Shown: piece after piece, positions 56,505 through 64,000 of the stretch
How positions within the stretch are numbered: the first letter of the stretch is position 1
How the letters are laid out: each line of letters starts with the position of its first letter
NCBI GenBank assembly: GCA_963735055.1
Contig: CAVTJN010000005.1
Span: forward strand, 1-64,000
DNA: 64,000 nucleotides
DNA from: JBBITI01 sp963735055
GTDB taxonomy: Bacteria; Chloroflexota; Dehalococcoidia; Dehalococcoidales; UBA2162
Direction of reading: 5' to 3'
Made by a program: the position numbers and the translations under genes
Notes under the pieces: generated by a model
What the model saw: the letters and a program-made list of their open reading frames with translations, nothing else
Database searches by the model: none
What the model was told of the DNA's origin: nothing

Positions 56505-57701
56505 TTAACGTCGAGGCAAACCAAGCCCTCGCGTGGCTATTGTGGTCCTCTGGATCTCGGAACTGCCGCCCAACAACCTGGACTGATGGCTGGTCAAGTA
56601 CGTCTGCCCGATTATGCCATCCTGCCAGGCACGTTTGGAGCCTCTCATCAACTGGCCGTGAAGGCCCAGGAGTTGAGTCCCCATGTCGGTTATCTGCTGG
56701 CTCAGCTCAGAGCTGAAGACCTTACCCAGAGAGGCCATCAGGGTGTAATCCCGTCCCTGACTTTGCAGCCAGTAGGCATACTTGCCAAATAGTCCGGCGA
56801 TCTCGGCTTTTATCGCTACGTCAGCCAGCCGGTACATCCACACGTCTTTTCCGCCCCTGAGGGACCCTGCCGTCTCCCCCTCTTTGACGTAACGGGTCAA
56901 ACGGTCGACAGACCGCCGGGCCCCCCTTCCCACAAGGATCAGACTGGACCTTTCTGCGTTCAGCAGCGCGCCGGCAACCCGGGCTCCGTCATTGAGTTTA
57001 CCGACGAGATTCTCTTTGGGGACTCTAACGTCGTCTAGAAATGTCTCGCAGAAGTCGAAGGATCCTGCCATATTCTGGATGGGGCGAAGGGATATGCCCG
57101 GCGATTTCATGTCGATGAGAAGGAAGCTGATCCCGAGGTGTTTCCTCGGAGCGTTGGGGTCGGTCCTGACCAGGAAGAACCCCCAGTCGGAACGGTGGGC
57201 GCCCGTCGTCCAGATCTTCTGGCCATTCACGATGAAGCAGTCGCCGTTATCCACGGCCCTGGTCTGCAGCGAAAAGAGGTCCGAGCCGGCGTTGGGCTCG
57301 CTAAAGCCCTCACACCAGACCACCTCGCCCTTGCCCAGCGGGATGAGGTGCTGTCTCTTTTGCTCCTCGGTCCCGTTTGCCAGCAGTATCGGCGCCAGCA
57401 TCTCCAGACCGAATCCGTTGACTCCAGGAAGGTTCACTTTGGATGTCTCTTCAGTAAAAACAAGCTTCAGCGGGATGCCGGCCGCACCTCTGCCACCGTA
57501 TTCCTCGGGCCAGGTCAGCGACAGCCAGCCCTTCTGTCCCAATTTACGGGCAATTCGCCGGGTGGCGATATTACCATCGTCACTGAACGAACCGCGGGCG
57601 TCGTTGATGATTTCTATGTCGGCGGATTCCTGTTTCAGGAATGCCTGCACTTCCTTACGGAAGGCCTCTTCTTCTGGCGTGCTGGCGATATTGAAATCCA
57701 T
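56505..57701 (-). CDS. Acyl-CoA dehydrogenase (alpha-type partner)
   Basis: This is an ACAD of 398 residues. The motifs are GWLSLTWPEEYGGRGAAGIP, CEGFSEPNAGSDLFSLQT, VNGQKIWTTGAHRSDWGFFL, FLDDVRVPKENLVGKLND and the C-terminal GGSSEIQRTTIATRGLGLPR. It is paired with the shorter protein at 57731 (29 bp apart), a second alpha/beta pair in the operon. Two heteromeric dehydrogenases imply at least two different acyl-CoA substrates or steps. Confidence 0.92.
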   Translation of the reverse strand: MDFNIASTPEEEAFRKEVQAFLKQESADIEIINDARGSFSDDGNIATRRIARKLGQKGWLSLTWPEEYGGRGAAGIPLKLVFTEETSKVNLPGVNGFGLEMLAPILLANGTEEQKRQHLIPLGKGEVVWCEGFSEPNAGSDLFSLQTRAVDNGDCFIVNGQKIWTTGAHRSDWGFFLVRTDPNAPRKHLGISFLLIDMKSPGISLRPIQNMAGSFDFCETFLDDVRVPKENLVGKLNDGARVAGALLNAERSSLILVGRGARRSVDRLTRYVKEGETAGSLRGGKDVWMYRLADVAIKAEIAGLFGKYAYWLQSQGRDYTLMASLGKVFSSELSQQITDMGTQLLGLHGQLMRGSKRAWQDGIIGQTYLTSHQSRLLGGSSEIQRTTIATRGLGLPRR

Positions 57702-57730
57702 GGTGCACCGCTCCCTGTTATCGATTTCCG

Positions 57731-58876
57731 CTAGCTAGCTACTTGGCTACTTATGGCCTCAACCGCTTTCCACTGGTAGAAGTCAGCGTCACCAAAAGCG
57801 GATTCCGCTGCCTTGGTGCGCCGGGTGTAATAGTGGAGATCGTGGTCCATCGTCGTGCCGATAGCACCGTGGATCTGATGGGCCAAAGCAATCACGCGCG
57901 GACAAGCCTGGCTCGCCCACGCTTTGGCGACCGCCGTTTCCCAGGTACAAGGCATGCCCTCACTTACCTTCCAAGCCGCCTGATAGGCGGAAAGCATCGT
58001 GCCGTTCACGTCTATGGCCATGTTGGCGCAGTGGTGCTGCACCGCCTGGAAGCTGCCGATCGGTCCGCCCGACACAACCCTCTCTTTGGCGTAGGCAACC
58101 GTCATTTCGAAGACACGCTGCAGCGAACCGACCATATCACAGCACTTGGCCACTGCTGCCCGTTCGATCATCCTCTCGACGTTCCCCCATCCGCGGTCCA
58201 GCTCACCCAGAATGTTGTCCTTGGGCACTCTCACCTTGTCAAAGACGACCTCGCAGAGCTTGTCATTGGCTATGGTTTTCAAGACGGTCCAGCTTATGCC
58301 CGGGCTCCTTGCGTCGACGATGAATGTGGTAATCCCGTCCTCGGGGGTAGCTCCCGGGCGTGTCCGGGCAACGCATAGCAGGTAATCGGCAACGTTGGCG
58401 TCGGGAACGAACATCTTGACTCCGTCAATGACAAAACTGTCCCCGTCAGCCCTAGCTTGAACCCGGATGCCGGAGGCATCGTATTTGGCGCTGTCTTCGG
58501 TCAAGGCAAGGGTAAGAACTGCCCTGCCAGCTGCTATCTTGGGGAGATACTGCTCCCTCTGCTTTTCAGTCCCGAAATCAAGGATAGGCAGCGCCCCGAG
58601 CACCACCGTGGAAAAGAACGGGCCAGGAAGGCAAGCGCGACCCATCTCTTCCAGCAACACCGCAAGGTCAAGAAAAGCCATACCTGCCCCGCCGTACTTT
58701 TCCGGGAGAACGAGTCCCATCCAGCCCATATCGGCCAGCTCTTTCCAGAATTCAGGCGTGTACCCGGTCTGGCTGTCTTCCATCTCCTTGACCGCCTTCT
58801 TGGGTAGCGCCCTGGTTAGAAAGTCCCTGGCCGCGTCTCGTAACATCAATTGCTCTTCGGAGAAATCAAGATTCAT
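57731..58876 (-). CDS. Acyl-CoA dehydrogenase (beta-type partner)
   Basis: This is an ACAD of 381 residues with LGWMGLVLPEKYGGAGMAFL-like opening (DMGWMGLVLPEKYGG), CEVVFDKVRVPKDNILGEL, GGPIGSFQAVQHHCANMA, IHGAIGTTMDHDLHYYTRR and SAFGDADFYQWKAVEAI. It resembles the protein at 52185 in size and motif layout and pairs with 56505. ATG 58876 begins a typical MNLDFSEEQLMLRDAARDFL N-terminus. 81 bp separate it from the thiolase gene. Confidence 0.92.
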   Translation of the reverse strand: MNLDFSEEQLMLRDAARDFLTRALPKKAVKEMEDSQTGYTPEFWKELADMGWMGLVLPEKYGGAGMAFLDLAVLLEEMGRACLPGPFFSTVVLGALPILDFGTEKQREQYLPKIAAGRAVLTLALTEDSAKYDASGIRVQARADGDSFVIDGVKMFVPDANVADYLLCVARTRPGATPEDGITTFIVDARSPGISWTVLKTIANDKLCEVVFDKVRVPKDNILGELDRGWGNVERMIERAAVAKCCDMVGSLQRVFEMTVAYAKERVVSGGPIGSFQAVQHHCANMAIDVNGTMLSAYQAAWKVSEGMPCTWETAVAKAWASQACPRVIALAHQIHGAIGTTMDHDLHYYTRRTKAAESAFGDADFYQWKAVEAISSQVAS

Positions 58877-58957
58877 CTTACCTGCCTTCCTTCGGTCTGG
58901 ATCATACTCCGCCTCCAGATGTCTTCCAGACTGTTGTTCCCAGCGGGTGTGTTGCAG

Positions 58958-60139
58958 CTAGTCTCTCTGGCCGAAGATGCTGACCGTACCCATGCCACTA
59001 CCCGGGTTCATGCCGAAGTTGTGGGTGAGACCGATACTCGGGTTCTTGCGTTGTCTCGGGCCCGCTTTGCCCTGCATCTGTTTGTAGATTTCGTAGGCCA
59101 TTCTGAGACCGCTGGCGCCGATGGGATGGCCGAAGCTCTTCAGTCCCCCATCCGGGTTGACCGCTAGTTTGCCGTTAAGCTCGAATGTGCCGGCTTTGAT
59201 CAGCTCGGGAGCCTTGCCGCGCGGGGCGAAGCCGAGGTCTTCCATAATCACCAGTTCGGTGATGCTGAAGCAGTCATGGACCTCACACAGGTCGATTTCG
59301 TTGAAGGGGTCCTTGATGCCCGCCTGGGTGTAGGCCTGTTTGGCTGCCCTGACTGTCTCCTCCATGTGGGTCATGTCGTAGCTGGGCTGGAGGTAACCCT
59401 GTCGGGCGCCGACGGCCAGACCGAGCCCTTTCACCAGAATATAGTCGTCGCGGAACGTCTTCGCCATGTCAGCCCGGCAGACGATGGCGCAAGCACAGCC
59501 ATCGCTGACGCCGCAGGCGTCATACAGCCCGAGCGGCCACGCCACCAGTGGCGCATTGACCGCTTGCTCCTCGGTAATATCACGCTGGAAGTGGGCCTTG
59601 GGGTTGAGCGAACCGTTATGGTGGTTCTTAACCGATATCTTGGCCAAAATGTGCTTGAACTCATCGAACGTGTACCCGTACTGGTACATGTAGCGGCTGG
59701 CCATGCGGGCAAAGAACATCGCCGCCCCCGCCCCCATCTCCATCGTCCCGTTGCCCCCGCCCCCGCCGCCGCCGCCGCCGAGTCCGCCCACTCCCTGGTC
59801 CTTTAACTTCTCAACGCCGATCGCCAGGGCGATATCGTACATCCCGGAAGCAACGCCGAAACAGGCATTGCGCAGCGCTTCGGTAGCCGTGGCACACAGG
59901 TTCTCCACTCTGGTGACGGGGATGTAGTCGAATTTGAGTGCTGTCGCACAGGGTTCGGCGGTGTTGAGCCGCGTCGTGCCAAACCAGCACGCCTGGATGT
60001 CTTTGGCCTCGATCCCAGCGTCCTCATAGGCTTCAAAGGCGGCATCTACCATCATGTCCTCGGGGCTCTTATCCCAGTTCTCCCCGAACTTGACGCATCC
60101 CATGCCGACGATGGCGACTTTGTCCTTTATGCTCTCCAT
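58958..60139 (-). CDS. SCP-x-type thiolase with poly-Gly insert
   Basis: This is a non-decarboxylating thiolase of the lipid-transfer/SCP-x branch, 393 residues. The nucleophile Cys is in VENLCATATEALRNA (about residue 82). Other motifs are EVHDCFSITELVIME and the His of FGHPIGASGLRMAYEIYKQM, and the C-terminal LTHNFGMNPGSGMGTVSIFG. A poly-Gly run (about residues 116-130; DNA 59748-59795) is inserted after GVEKLKDQG. Such thiolases work with DUF35/OB-fold partners. Its ATG follows directly after the stop of the KS-DUF35 gene, suggesting a complex. Confidence 0.9.
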   Translation of the reverse strand: MESIKDKVAIVGMGCVKFGENWDKSPEDMMVDAAFEAYEDAGIEAKDIQACWFGTTRLNTAEPCATALKFDYIPVTRVENLCATATEALRNACFGVASGMYDIALAIGVEKLKDQGVGGLGGGGGGGGGNGTMEMGAGAAMFFARMASRYMYQYGYTFDEFKHILAKISVKNHHNGSLNPKAHFQRDITEEQAVNAPLVAWPLGLYDACGVSDGCACAIVCRADMAKTFRDDYILVKGLGLAVGARQGYLQPSYDMTHMEETVRAAKQAYTQAGIKDPFNEIDLCEVHDCFSITELVIMEDLGFAPRGKAPELIKAGTFELNGKLAVNPDGGLKSFGHPIGASGLRMAYEIYKQMQGKAGPRQRKNPSIGLTHNFGMNPGSGMGTVSIFGQRD

Positions 60140-61591
60140 TTACTTTGCCTCCTTTGCCTGAGCCGGGGCGGCCGCAGGCGTTAGCCACGTCTCTCTTAAC
60201 GGCTTGCACCGCCAGAAATAGTTGTGGACCTGGCCCCCCACCCCGAGCTTCCTGAAACTCATCTCCACTTCGCTCCCGATCAGGTCTTTGGATTCGACTT
60301 TGGCGGGCAGCGAGATGTCGGTCATGCCGAAAAGCGCCCGGCCACCACCCTCGAAGTCAACCATCGTGTCGATGCCGGGCCGCATGTAGGCCGGGACATC
60401 AGGCTTGAGCACGAACAGGAAGACTTTCGCTTTCTTGTCAGACATCCGGATGGAATCAAAGTTGTCCTTCTGATGGCAACTCGTGCACACCCGCTGCGGC
60501 GGAAACTGGATCGTGCCGCAGTTCTTGCACTTCACACCGTGCATCCGGTAGATGTAGTCGCGCTCCCGGGCAATCTCCGACGCCGAGGCGCTTCCGCCCC
60601 GCTCCGGGTCCGCCGCGGCTACATTCTGGAACGCAGCCTGCTGGTCCATCCCGGTTACCATCATCTTGGATGCCAGGCCCCGCTTCATGCCCCACTTGGG
60701 CTTGACCTGGCTGATCTTGTCGGTGGCCTGGAACAACAGAATGTCTGCCCCGTCACCATAGCTCACGCACATGATCTTGTCGCCCGGTTTGGCGTCTTCA
60801 AGGGCCGCCACCAGTTGCATCAAACTGAAGGCCGCCCCCGTGTTCCCCATCTTGTCGAAGAAGGGATTCTGCAGTTGGGCCGGCGTCACCTTGAGCCGCG
60901 CCGCCATTTCCCGGTGCCGGCGGGCATCCGGGGCGTACAGGACTACCTTCGACAGGTCGGCCATGTTCACCCCTGCTTTCTTCATGAAACGGGCCACGGC
61001 GTCGGGAATGACCTTCTGATATCCCACTTCAAATACCCACCGGTCTTCCCAGGTGCGCGTGCGCCGCGCCCCTTCGGCGCGCCATACATCCAGTAGTTCG
61101 TTCGATATGGAGTAGCTGTCAACCAGCGTGGCGGCTACGTCGCTGTCACCAATAATGAAAGCGGCCGCACCATCACCAAAGTCCTGGTCCAGCCCAGCGC
61201 TTCCCAGCCGGCGGTCCGATGCCGTCACCAGCACGCGCTTGGCCGACCCCGCTTTCACCGTGTCTGCCGCCATCCTGAAGGCAGTGGTGCCGCACCGCAG
61301 CGTGTCCGTTATGTCCGCCGTCGCCATGTCGGTCCGCAGGTCGGCGGCCAGGCCCAGGGTCGTGGCCGTCAGTTTCTCGCGGTAGGGAGCCGTGGTCGAT
61401 GCGAAGTACAGTCCGTCAATCCGATTCCGGTCACCGTCGCCGATACAATCCAGCGCCGCGGCAACTGCCATGGTCAGGCTATCTTCATCCCAGGATGCCA
61501 CCGCCTTTTCGGTCTGAGCCATCCATCCCCTCGTCCCCGGCCCCAGCCTGTGTAGTGGAACATAGGCGCCATAGGACACTATACCTACCAT
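60140..61591 (-). CDS. HMG-CoA-synthase-like / DUF35 fusion protein
   Basis: This 483-residue protein joins an HMG-CoA-synthase/KAS III-like domain to an OB-fold DUF35 domain. The first (about 1-330) has GIVSYGAYVPLHRL, Cys in DTLRCGTTAFRMAADTVKAG, and ASDRRLGSAGLDQDFGDGAA. The DUF35 zinc ribbon is CKNCGTIQFPPQRVCTSC (about 375-392), and an OB-fold follows (MVDFEGGGRALFGMTDISLP). In archaea an HMGCS, a thiolase and DUF35 form one complex from separate genes; here two are fused and the thiolase is next. It is the first gene of the operon, with AAGGAGAGG before ATG 61591. Confidence 0.88.
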   Translation of the reverse strand: MVGIVSYGAYVPLHRLGPGTRGWMAQTEKAVASWDEDSLTMAVAAALDCIGDGDRNRIDGLYFASTTAPYREKLTATTLGLAADLRTDMATADITDTLRCGTTAFRMAADTVKAGSAKRVLVTASDRRLGSAGLDQDFGDGAAAFIIGDSDVAATLVDSYSISNELLDVWRAEGARRTRTWEDRWVFEVGYQKVIPDAVARFMKKAGVNMADLSKVVLYAPDARRHREMAARLKVTPAQLQNPFFDKMGNTGAAFSLMQLVAALEDAKPGDKIMCVSYGDGADILLFQATDKISQVKPKWGMKRGLASKMMVTGMDQQAAFQNVAAADPERGGSASASEIARERDYIYRMHGVKCKNCGTIQFPPQRVCTSCHQKDNFDSIRMSDKKAKVFLFVLKPDVPAYMRPGIDTMVDFEGGGRALFGMTDISLPAKVESKDLIGSEVEMSFRKLGVGGQVHNYFWRCKPLRETWLTPAAAPAQAKEAK

Positions 61592-61661
61592 AATCTACCT
61601 CTCCTTCTTAAGGGTGTCTAAGCCGTGTTGATGCGCACCACGCGTCGGAAAACGTGGCCGA

Positions 61662-61740
61662 AGTATATCACCTTGGGTATCAAGTGTCAATATAGATATC
61701 GACCACGACTATTGATACTTGCCGGCCGGAATGCTAGAAT
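61662..61740. promoter_or_regulatory. Divergent promoters overlapped by an inverted repeat (MarR operator)
   Basis: On the minus strand, TTGACA (61690-61685) and TATACT (61667-61662), 17 nt apart, face the acyl-CoA operon. On the plus strand, TTGATA (61712-61717) and TAGAAT (61735-61740), 17 nt apart, face the regulator. A 12-bp inverted repeat with one mismatch, CAAGTGTCAATA (61681-61692) and TATTGATACTTG (61710-61721), covers both -35 boxes. Confidence 0.75.
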
Positions 61741-61787
61741 CTAGACATAACAGAAAGGTCGCCATTCCCAGTCCGGGGTCTCCAAAG

Positions 61788-62756
61788 ATGACAGCAGGCA
61801 AAGATATGGACGGGCGCTCGCTTTCCAACTATGACCTATGGGCATTATTGGACGCTGCCGGATTTGCCGTATATCGTTTGCGGGAATTAGAACTGGCCGA
61901 ATTCGATCTGACCATAGAGCAGGCCGCAGTCCTGGGGTTGTTGAAGGCCGTACGCCGCGGCATGACCGTCGGGCAGATCAAGGATGTCACGCTACGGCAG
62001 CAGAATTCCATATCTGTCCTGACAAACAGGATGGTGACAATGGGCCTCGTGACCAAGGAACGGATGCCCGGAGACAGGGACCTGACAATCCTCATAACCC
62101 AGGAAGGACGTCGCCTCCTCAGGAAGATACCGGCGACGTGTCTTCAGGAGGCCTTTTCCGAATTGACCGAAGAAAGTAAGCGGGAATTGGCTCAATCGCT
62201 GAGTTCTCTCTACGGGAACGCTCGCAGTCTGCTCGTGCCCGACAAACCGCCCTTCATGCAATATCTCACTCGCGACCTTCCCGCTGCACCTCCTGCCGAA
62301 GAGGGCAACAGCGACAACACGACGTCCGATTACATGCTTTGGTCCCGCCTCGATAGCACACGATTTGCCATTTCCAGACTGCGGGAGCTTGAGTTGGCGC
62401 CCCTTGATTTGAGTGTGGAACAAGCCTCCGTCTTGAGAATCCTCATGAATGGGGTTGGGTCTTTGACATTCAAGGACATCGAAGACGCGAGTCTGCGCCA
62501 ACACCACTCGGTCTCCACTCTTGTCAACAGAATGACGAAAACGGGGCTTGTCCGCATGAAGACGGAGCCGGGCAGGAAGAGGAACCGGATCTTCATCACA
62601 TCGAAGGGCAAGAACCTGCTGGCAGGGATCAAAACCATGGCAATAGACATGGTATTCACTTCCCTCCCAAGCAGTGAAAAGCGAGGACTCCGGGCATCGC
62701 TGCTTTCCGTCCACTGGAGAGCCCGCGACCTGTTGGGCGCTTCGAAATTGGGTTGA
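61788..62756 (+). CDS. Transcriptional regulator with two tandem MarR domains
   Basis: Two MarR-type winged-helix domains lie in one chain. The first has LSNYDLWALLDAAGFAVYRL, VRRGMTVGQIKDVTLRQQNS, SVLTNRMVTMGLVTKERMPG. The second has SDYMLWSRLDSTRFAISRL, GSLTFKDIEDASLRQHHS, STLVNRMTKTGLVRMKTEPG. They share clear internal similarity, so the protein looks like a single-chain pseudo-dimer (normal MarR proteins are dimers of about 150 residues; this has 322). ATG 61788 is preferred because earlier starts (TTG 61719, ATG 61731) lie inside the promoter. It is divergent from the acyl-CoA operon and shares its operator. Confidence 0.85.
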   Translation: MTAGKDMDGRSLSNYDLWALLDAAGFAVYRLRELELAEFDLTIEQAAVLGLLKAVRRGMTVGQIKDVTLRQQNSISVLTNRMVTMGLVTKERMPGDRDLTILITQEGRRLLRKIPATCLQEAFSELTEESKRELAQSLSSLYGNARSLLVPDKPPFMQYLTRDLPAAPPAEEGNSDNTTSDYMLWSRLDSTRFAISRLRELELAPLDLSVEQASVLRILMNGVGSLTFKDIEDASLRQHHSVSTLVNRMTKTGLVRMKTEPGRKRNRIFITSKGKNLLAGIKTMAIDMVFTSLPSSEKRGLRASLLSVHWRARDLLGASKLG

Positions 62757-62769
62757 TGGAGGGGCGAAC

Positions 62770-63228
62770 ATGGAACAGACGAAATATGGGAAGTACTTCA
62801 TCACCGACACTCCGCCTAACCCGAATCACCCCGAGAACCGGACGAAGGGCAGCTCTGTGCCGTGGGAGAATTCACTGTATATTAGTGAGGAGCTAAAGGG
62901 GACCGTTAAAGGCGCCTTCTACCTGGAGACCAACATGGTGCTGCGGACTGGCACAATAGATCTTGTGAGCAAGTCCCACAGCCATCCCTTTGACGAGTAT
63001 CTGATGTTCCTTGGAACCAACCCTGAAGACCAGTTTGATCTGGGGGGAGAGGTAGAGTTCTGGGTCGGAGATGAAAAGCACTTGATCACCAGGACTTGTG
63101 CCGTCTTTGTGCCCGGCTCGATTCCTCACTGTCCCCTCTTTTTCCGTAGAGTGGACCGGCCGTTCATGTTCATCACCACCGGAAACACGCTCGGATACGG
63201 CTACGATGGCGACAACAGGCAGCAATGA
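62770..63228 (+). CDS. Cupin-fold protein
   Basis: ATG 62770 follows GGAGGGG, 13 bp after the regulator's stop, so the two are co-transcribed. Residues about 50-140 have cupin-like motifs: SKSHSHPFDEYLMFLGTN (His-x-His...Glu) and FVPGSIPHCPLFF with a third His. VEFWVGDEKHLITR lies between. The metal-binding residues appear complete. The 152-residue protein may be a small-molecule-binding or isomerase-type cupin serving the same pathway. No closer family can be named. Confidence 0.7.
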   Translation: MEQTKYGKYFITDTPPNPNHPENRTKGSSVPWENSLYISEELKGTVKGAFYLETNMVLRTGTIDLVSKSHSHPFDEYLMFLGTNPEDQFDLGGEVEFWVGDEKHLITRTCAVFVPGSIPHCPLFFRRVDRPFMFITTGNTLGYGYDGDNRQQ

Positions 63229-63323
63229 AACCCTGGCGGCAATAGGGATCCGCCCAAACGATACGGAAGGGGACACCGCCATACTGGCCAGAGAGCCGGT
63301 ATCCGTCTGAGCCGCATAGGTCT

Positions 63324-63380
63324 ATGCCATGAATGGCATCTATCCAATATATTGACATACCCGTAAGGAAGTGCTATCCT
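63324..63380 (+). promoter_or_regulatory. Palindrome and promoter of the last binding-protein gene
   Basis: The perfect palindrome ATGCCAT-GA-ATGGCAT (63324-63339) lies just upstream of TTGACA (63352-63357), a 17-nt spacer and TATCCT (63375-63380). It is a likely regulator site. The promoter resembles that at 39695-39723. Confidence 0.6.
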
Positions 63381-63460
63381 CGTCGCGATTTGCCGGTACC
63401 CACGAGGAGACACCGCCAGCAAAAGCAAAGAGGCCACACGAGGTCGGGGAGGATACAGGG

Positions 63461-64000
63461 ATGAATAAGAAATTGTTGCGTTTGTCTTTAGTCTGTGTTT
63501 TGTCAGCCGTCGTGCTCCTGGCAGCCTGTAGCACCCCCGCAGCCACCACGACACAACCATCCACCACCGCGCCAGCGTCCCAGACTCCAACCGCGACCCC
63601 TCAGGGTACAACCCCCACAACAGCAGAGAAGCCCAAGTACGGCGGAGTCATCAGCATTCCTCTCAGCGCAGACATAGTCAACTTCGAAGAGATGTATGGT
63701 TGGCATCCCGGCGCCGCGCTTCTCAAGCTGACTAATGAAGAGCTTTTGACCGGCGACTGGAAGATCGGGCCCGCTGGCACCAATGAGGTGGATTGGGCGA
63801 TCAGAGGCACCGACCGGTTCGCACAGAAGGACGGAGCGCTGGCTGAAAGCTGGGAATACCCGGAAATAGGCACCGCCATCTATAAGATCCGTAAGGGCGT
63901 ACGATGGGCGCTGAATCCCAAGAGCGAGGCCAGCCGCCTCGTGAACGGCCGCGAGCTAACGGCTGAGGATATTGTCTGGACGCTCCAGACATACATTACT
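63461..64000 (+). CDS. ABC transporter solute-binding lipoprotein, family 5 (cut by window end)
   Basis: ATG 63461 follows GGGGAGGA. The signal peptide is MNKKLLRLSLVCVLSAVVLL with lipobox LAAC and a Thr/Pro/Ala linker. The domain motifs are KPKYGGVISIPL, AIYKIRKGVRWALNP and LVNGRELTAEDIVW. Only the first 180 residues are inside the window. It is the sixth family-5 binding lipoprotein here and, like the others, has no visible transporter partner. It follows the MarR-cupin pair, so its ligand may belong to that regulon. Confidence 0.88.
   Translation, partial: MNKKLLRLSLVCVLSAVVLLAACSTPAATTTQPSTTAPASQTPTATPQGTTPTTAEKPKYGGVISIPLSADIVNFEEMYGWHPGAALLKLTNEELLTGDWKIGPAGTNEVDWAIRGTDRFAQKDGALAESWEYPEIGTAIYKIRKGVRWALNPKSEASRLVNGRELTAEDIVWTLQTYIT

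Noticed and set aside
61719..61787. Upstream TTG or ATG start for the double MarR regulator
   Set aside because: These codons lie within or right at the promoter and operator, before the expected transcription start.

Overview
The window looks like a chromosomal segment of an anaerobic, GC-rich bacterium, most likely a Dehalococcoidia-type Chloroflexota. The signs are several solute-binding lipoproteins with Thr/Pro/Ala-rich linkers after the lipobox, a MetF/MetV-like methylene-tetrahydrofolate reductase, a CxxCH lipoprotein, a complex iron-sulfur molybdoenzyme, and many acyl-CoA enzymes with no oxygenases. This placement is inference from gene content; there is no rRNA or universal marker in the window. 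Frame breaks are frequent (dense in the first 4.6 kb, single ones elsewhere), so part of the apparent gene decay may be assembly error.

Layout. 1-4.6 kb: a MoxR / DUF58 / secreted Ig-like-domain operon with many frame breaks, flanked by two REP-like repeats. 4.7-9.5 kb: small membrane protein, a three-part methylene-THF reductase fusion, zinc ribbon protein, methyltransferase, dihaem lipoprotein, and a tRNA-Gly(GCC) with its promoter. 9.5-17.0 kb: a 7.4-kb integrative element between perfect 58-bp copies of the 3' part of the tRNA-Gly. It carries a tyrosine integrase, a RepA-like ATPase, two GIY-YIG proteins, a truncated IS1182-type transposase, a predicted ribbon-helix-helix-like protein and an XRE-type HTH ORF. 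17.2-20.1 kb: ABC-2 exporter operon and a DUF302 protein. 20.2-28.1 kb: rpiB, an RNB ribonuclease, a ferredoxin-like / HypA / PAC2 cluster, a hydrolase, a MATE transporter and a tandemly duplicated Cys-rich mini-gene. 28.4-52 kb: five family-5 solute-binding lipoproteins without permeases, interleaved with serA, an IclR regulator, a flavoprotein, a 2-hydroxyacid dehydrogenase, two CaiB/BaiF CoA-transferases, a transhydroxylase-like Mo enzyme with its Fe-S subunit, a URO-D-like protein and a phosphoesterase. 52-61.6 kb: an eight-gene minus-strand acyl-CoA degradation operon. 61.7-64 kb: a double-domain MarR regulator transcribed divergently from that operon, a cupin, and a sixth binding lipoprotein cut by the window end.

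How it may work together. The solute-binding proteins, the CoA-transferases, the Mo/Fe-S pair and the beta-oxidation-like operon suggest uptake, CoA activation and anaerobic breakdown of organic acids, possibly aromatic or alicyclic. The URO-D-like protein and the methylene-THF reductase hint at a link to one-carbon metabolism. Substrates cannot be read from the sequence.

The most striking observation is in the integrative element. The tRNA-derived repeat is read in the same frame by the HTH ORF at its right end and by the integrase at its left end. Excision would therefore join them into one 348-codon HTH-integrase ORF with a proper start. In the integrated state the integrase has no convincing start codon. 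The predicted attP core and four candidate arm-type sites all lie inside this reconstituted ORF.
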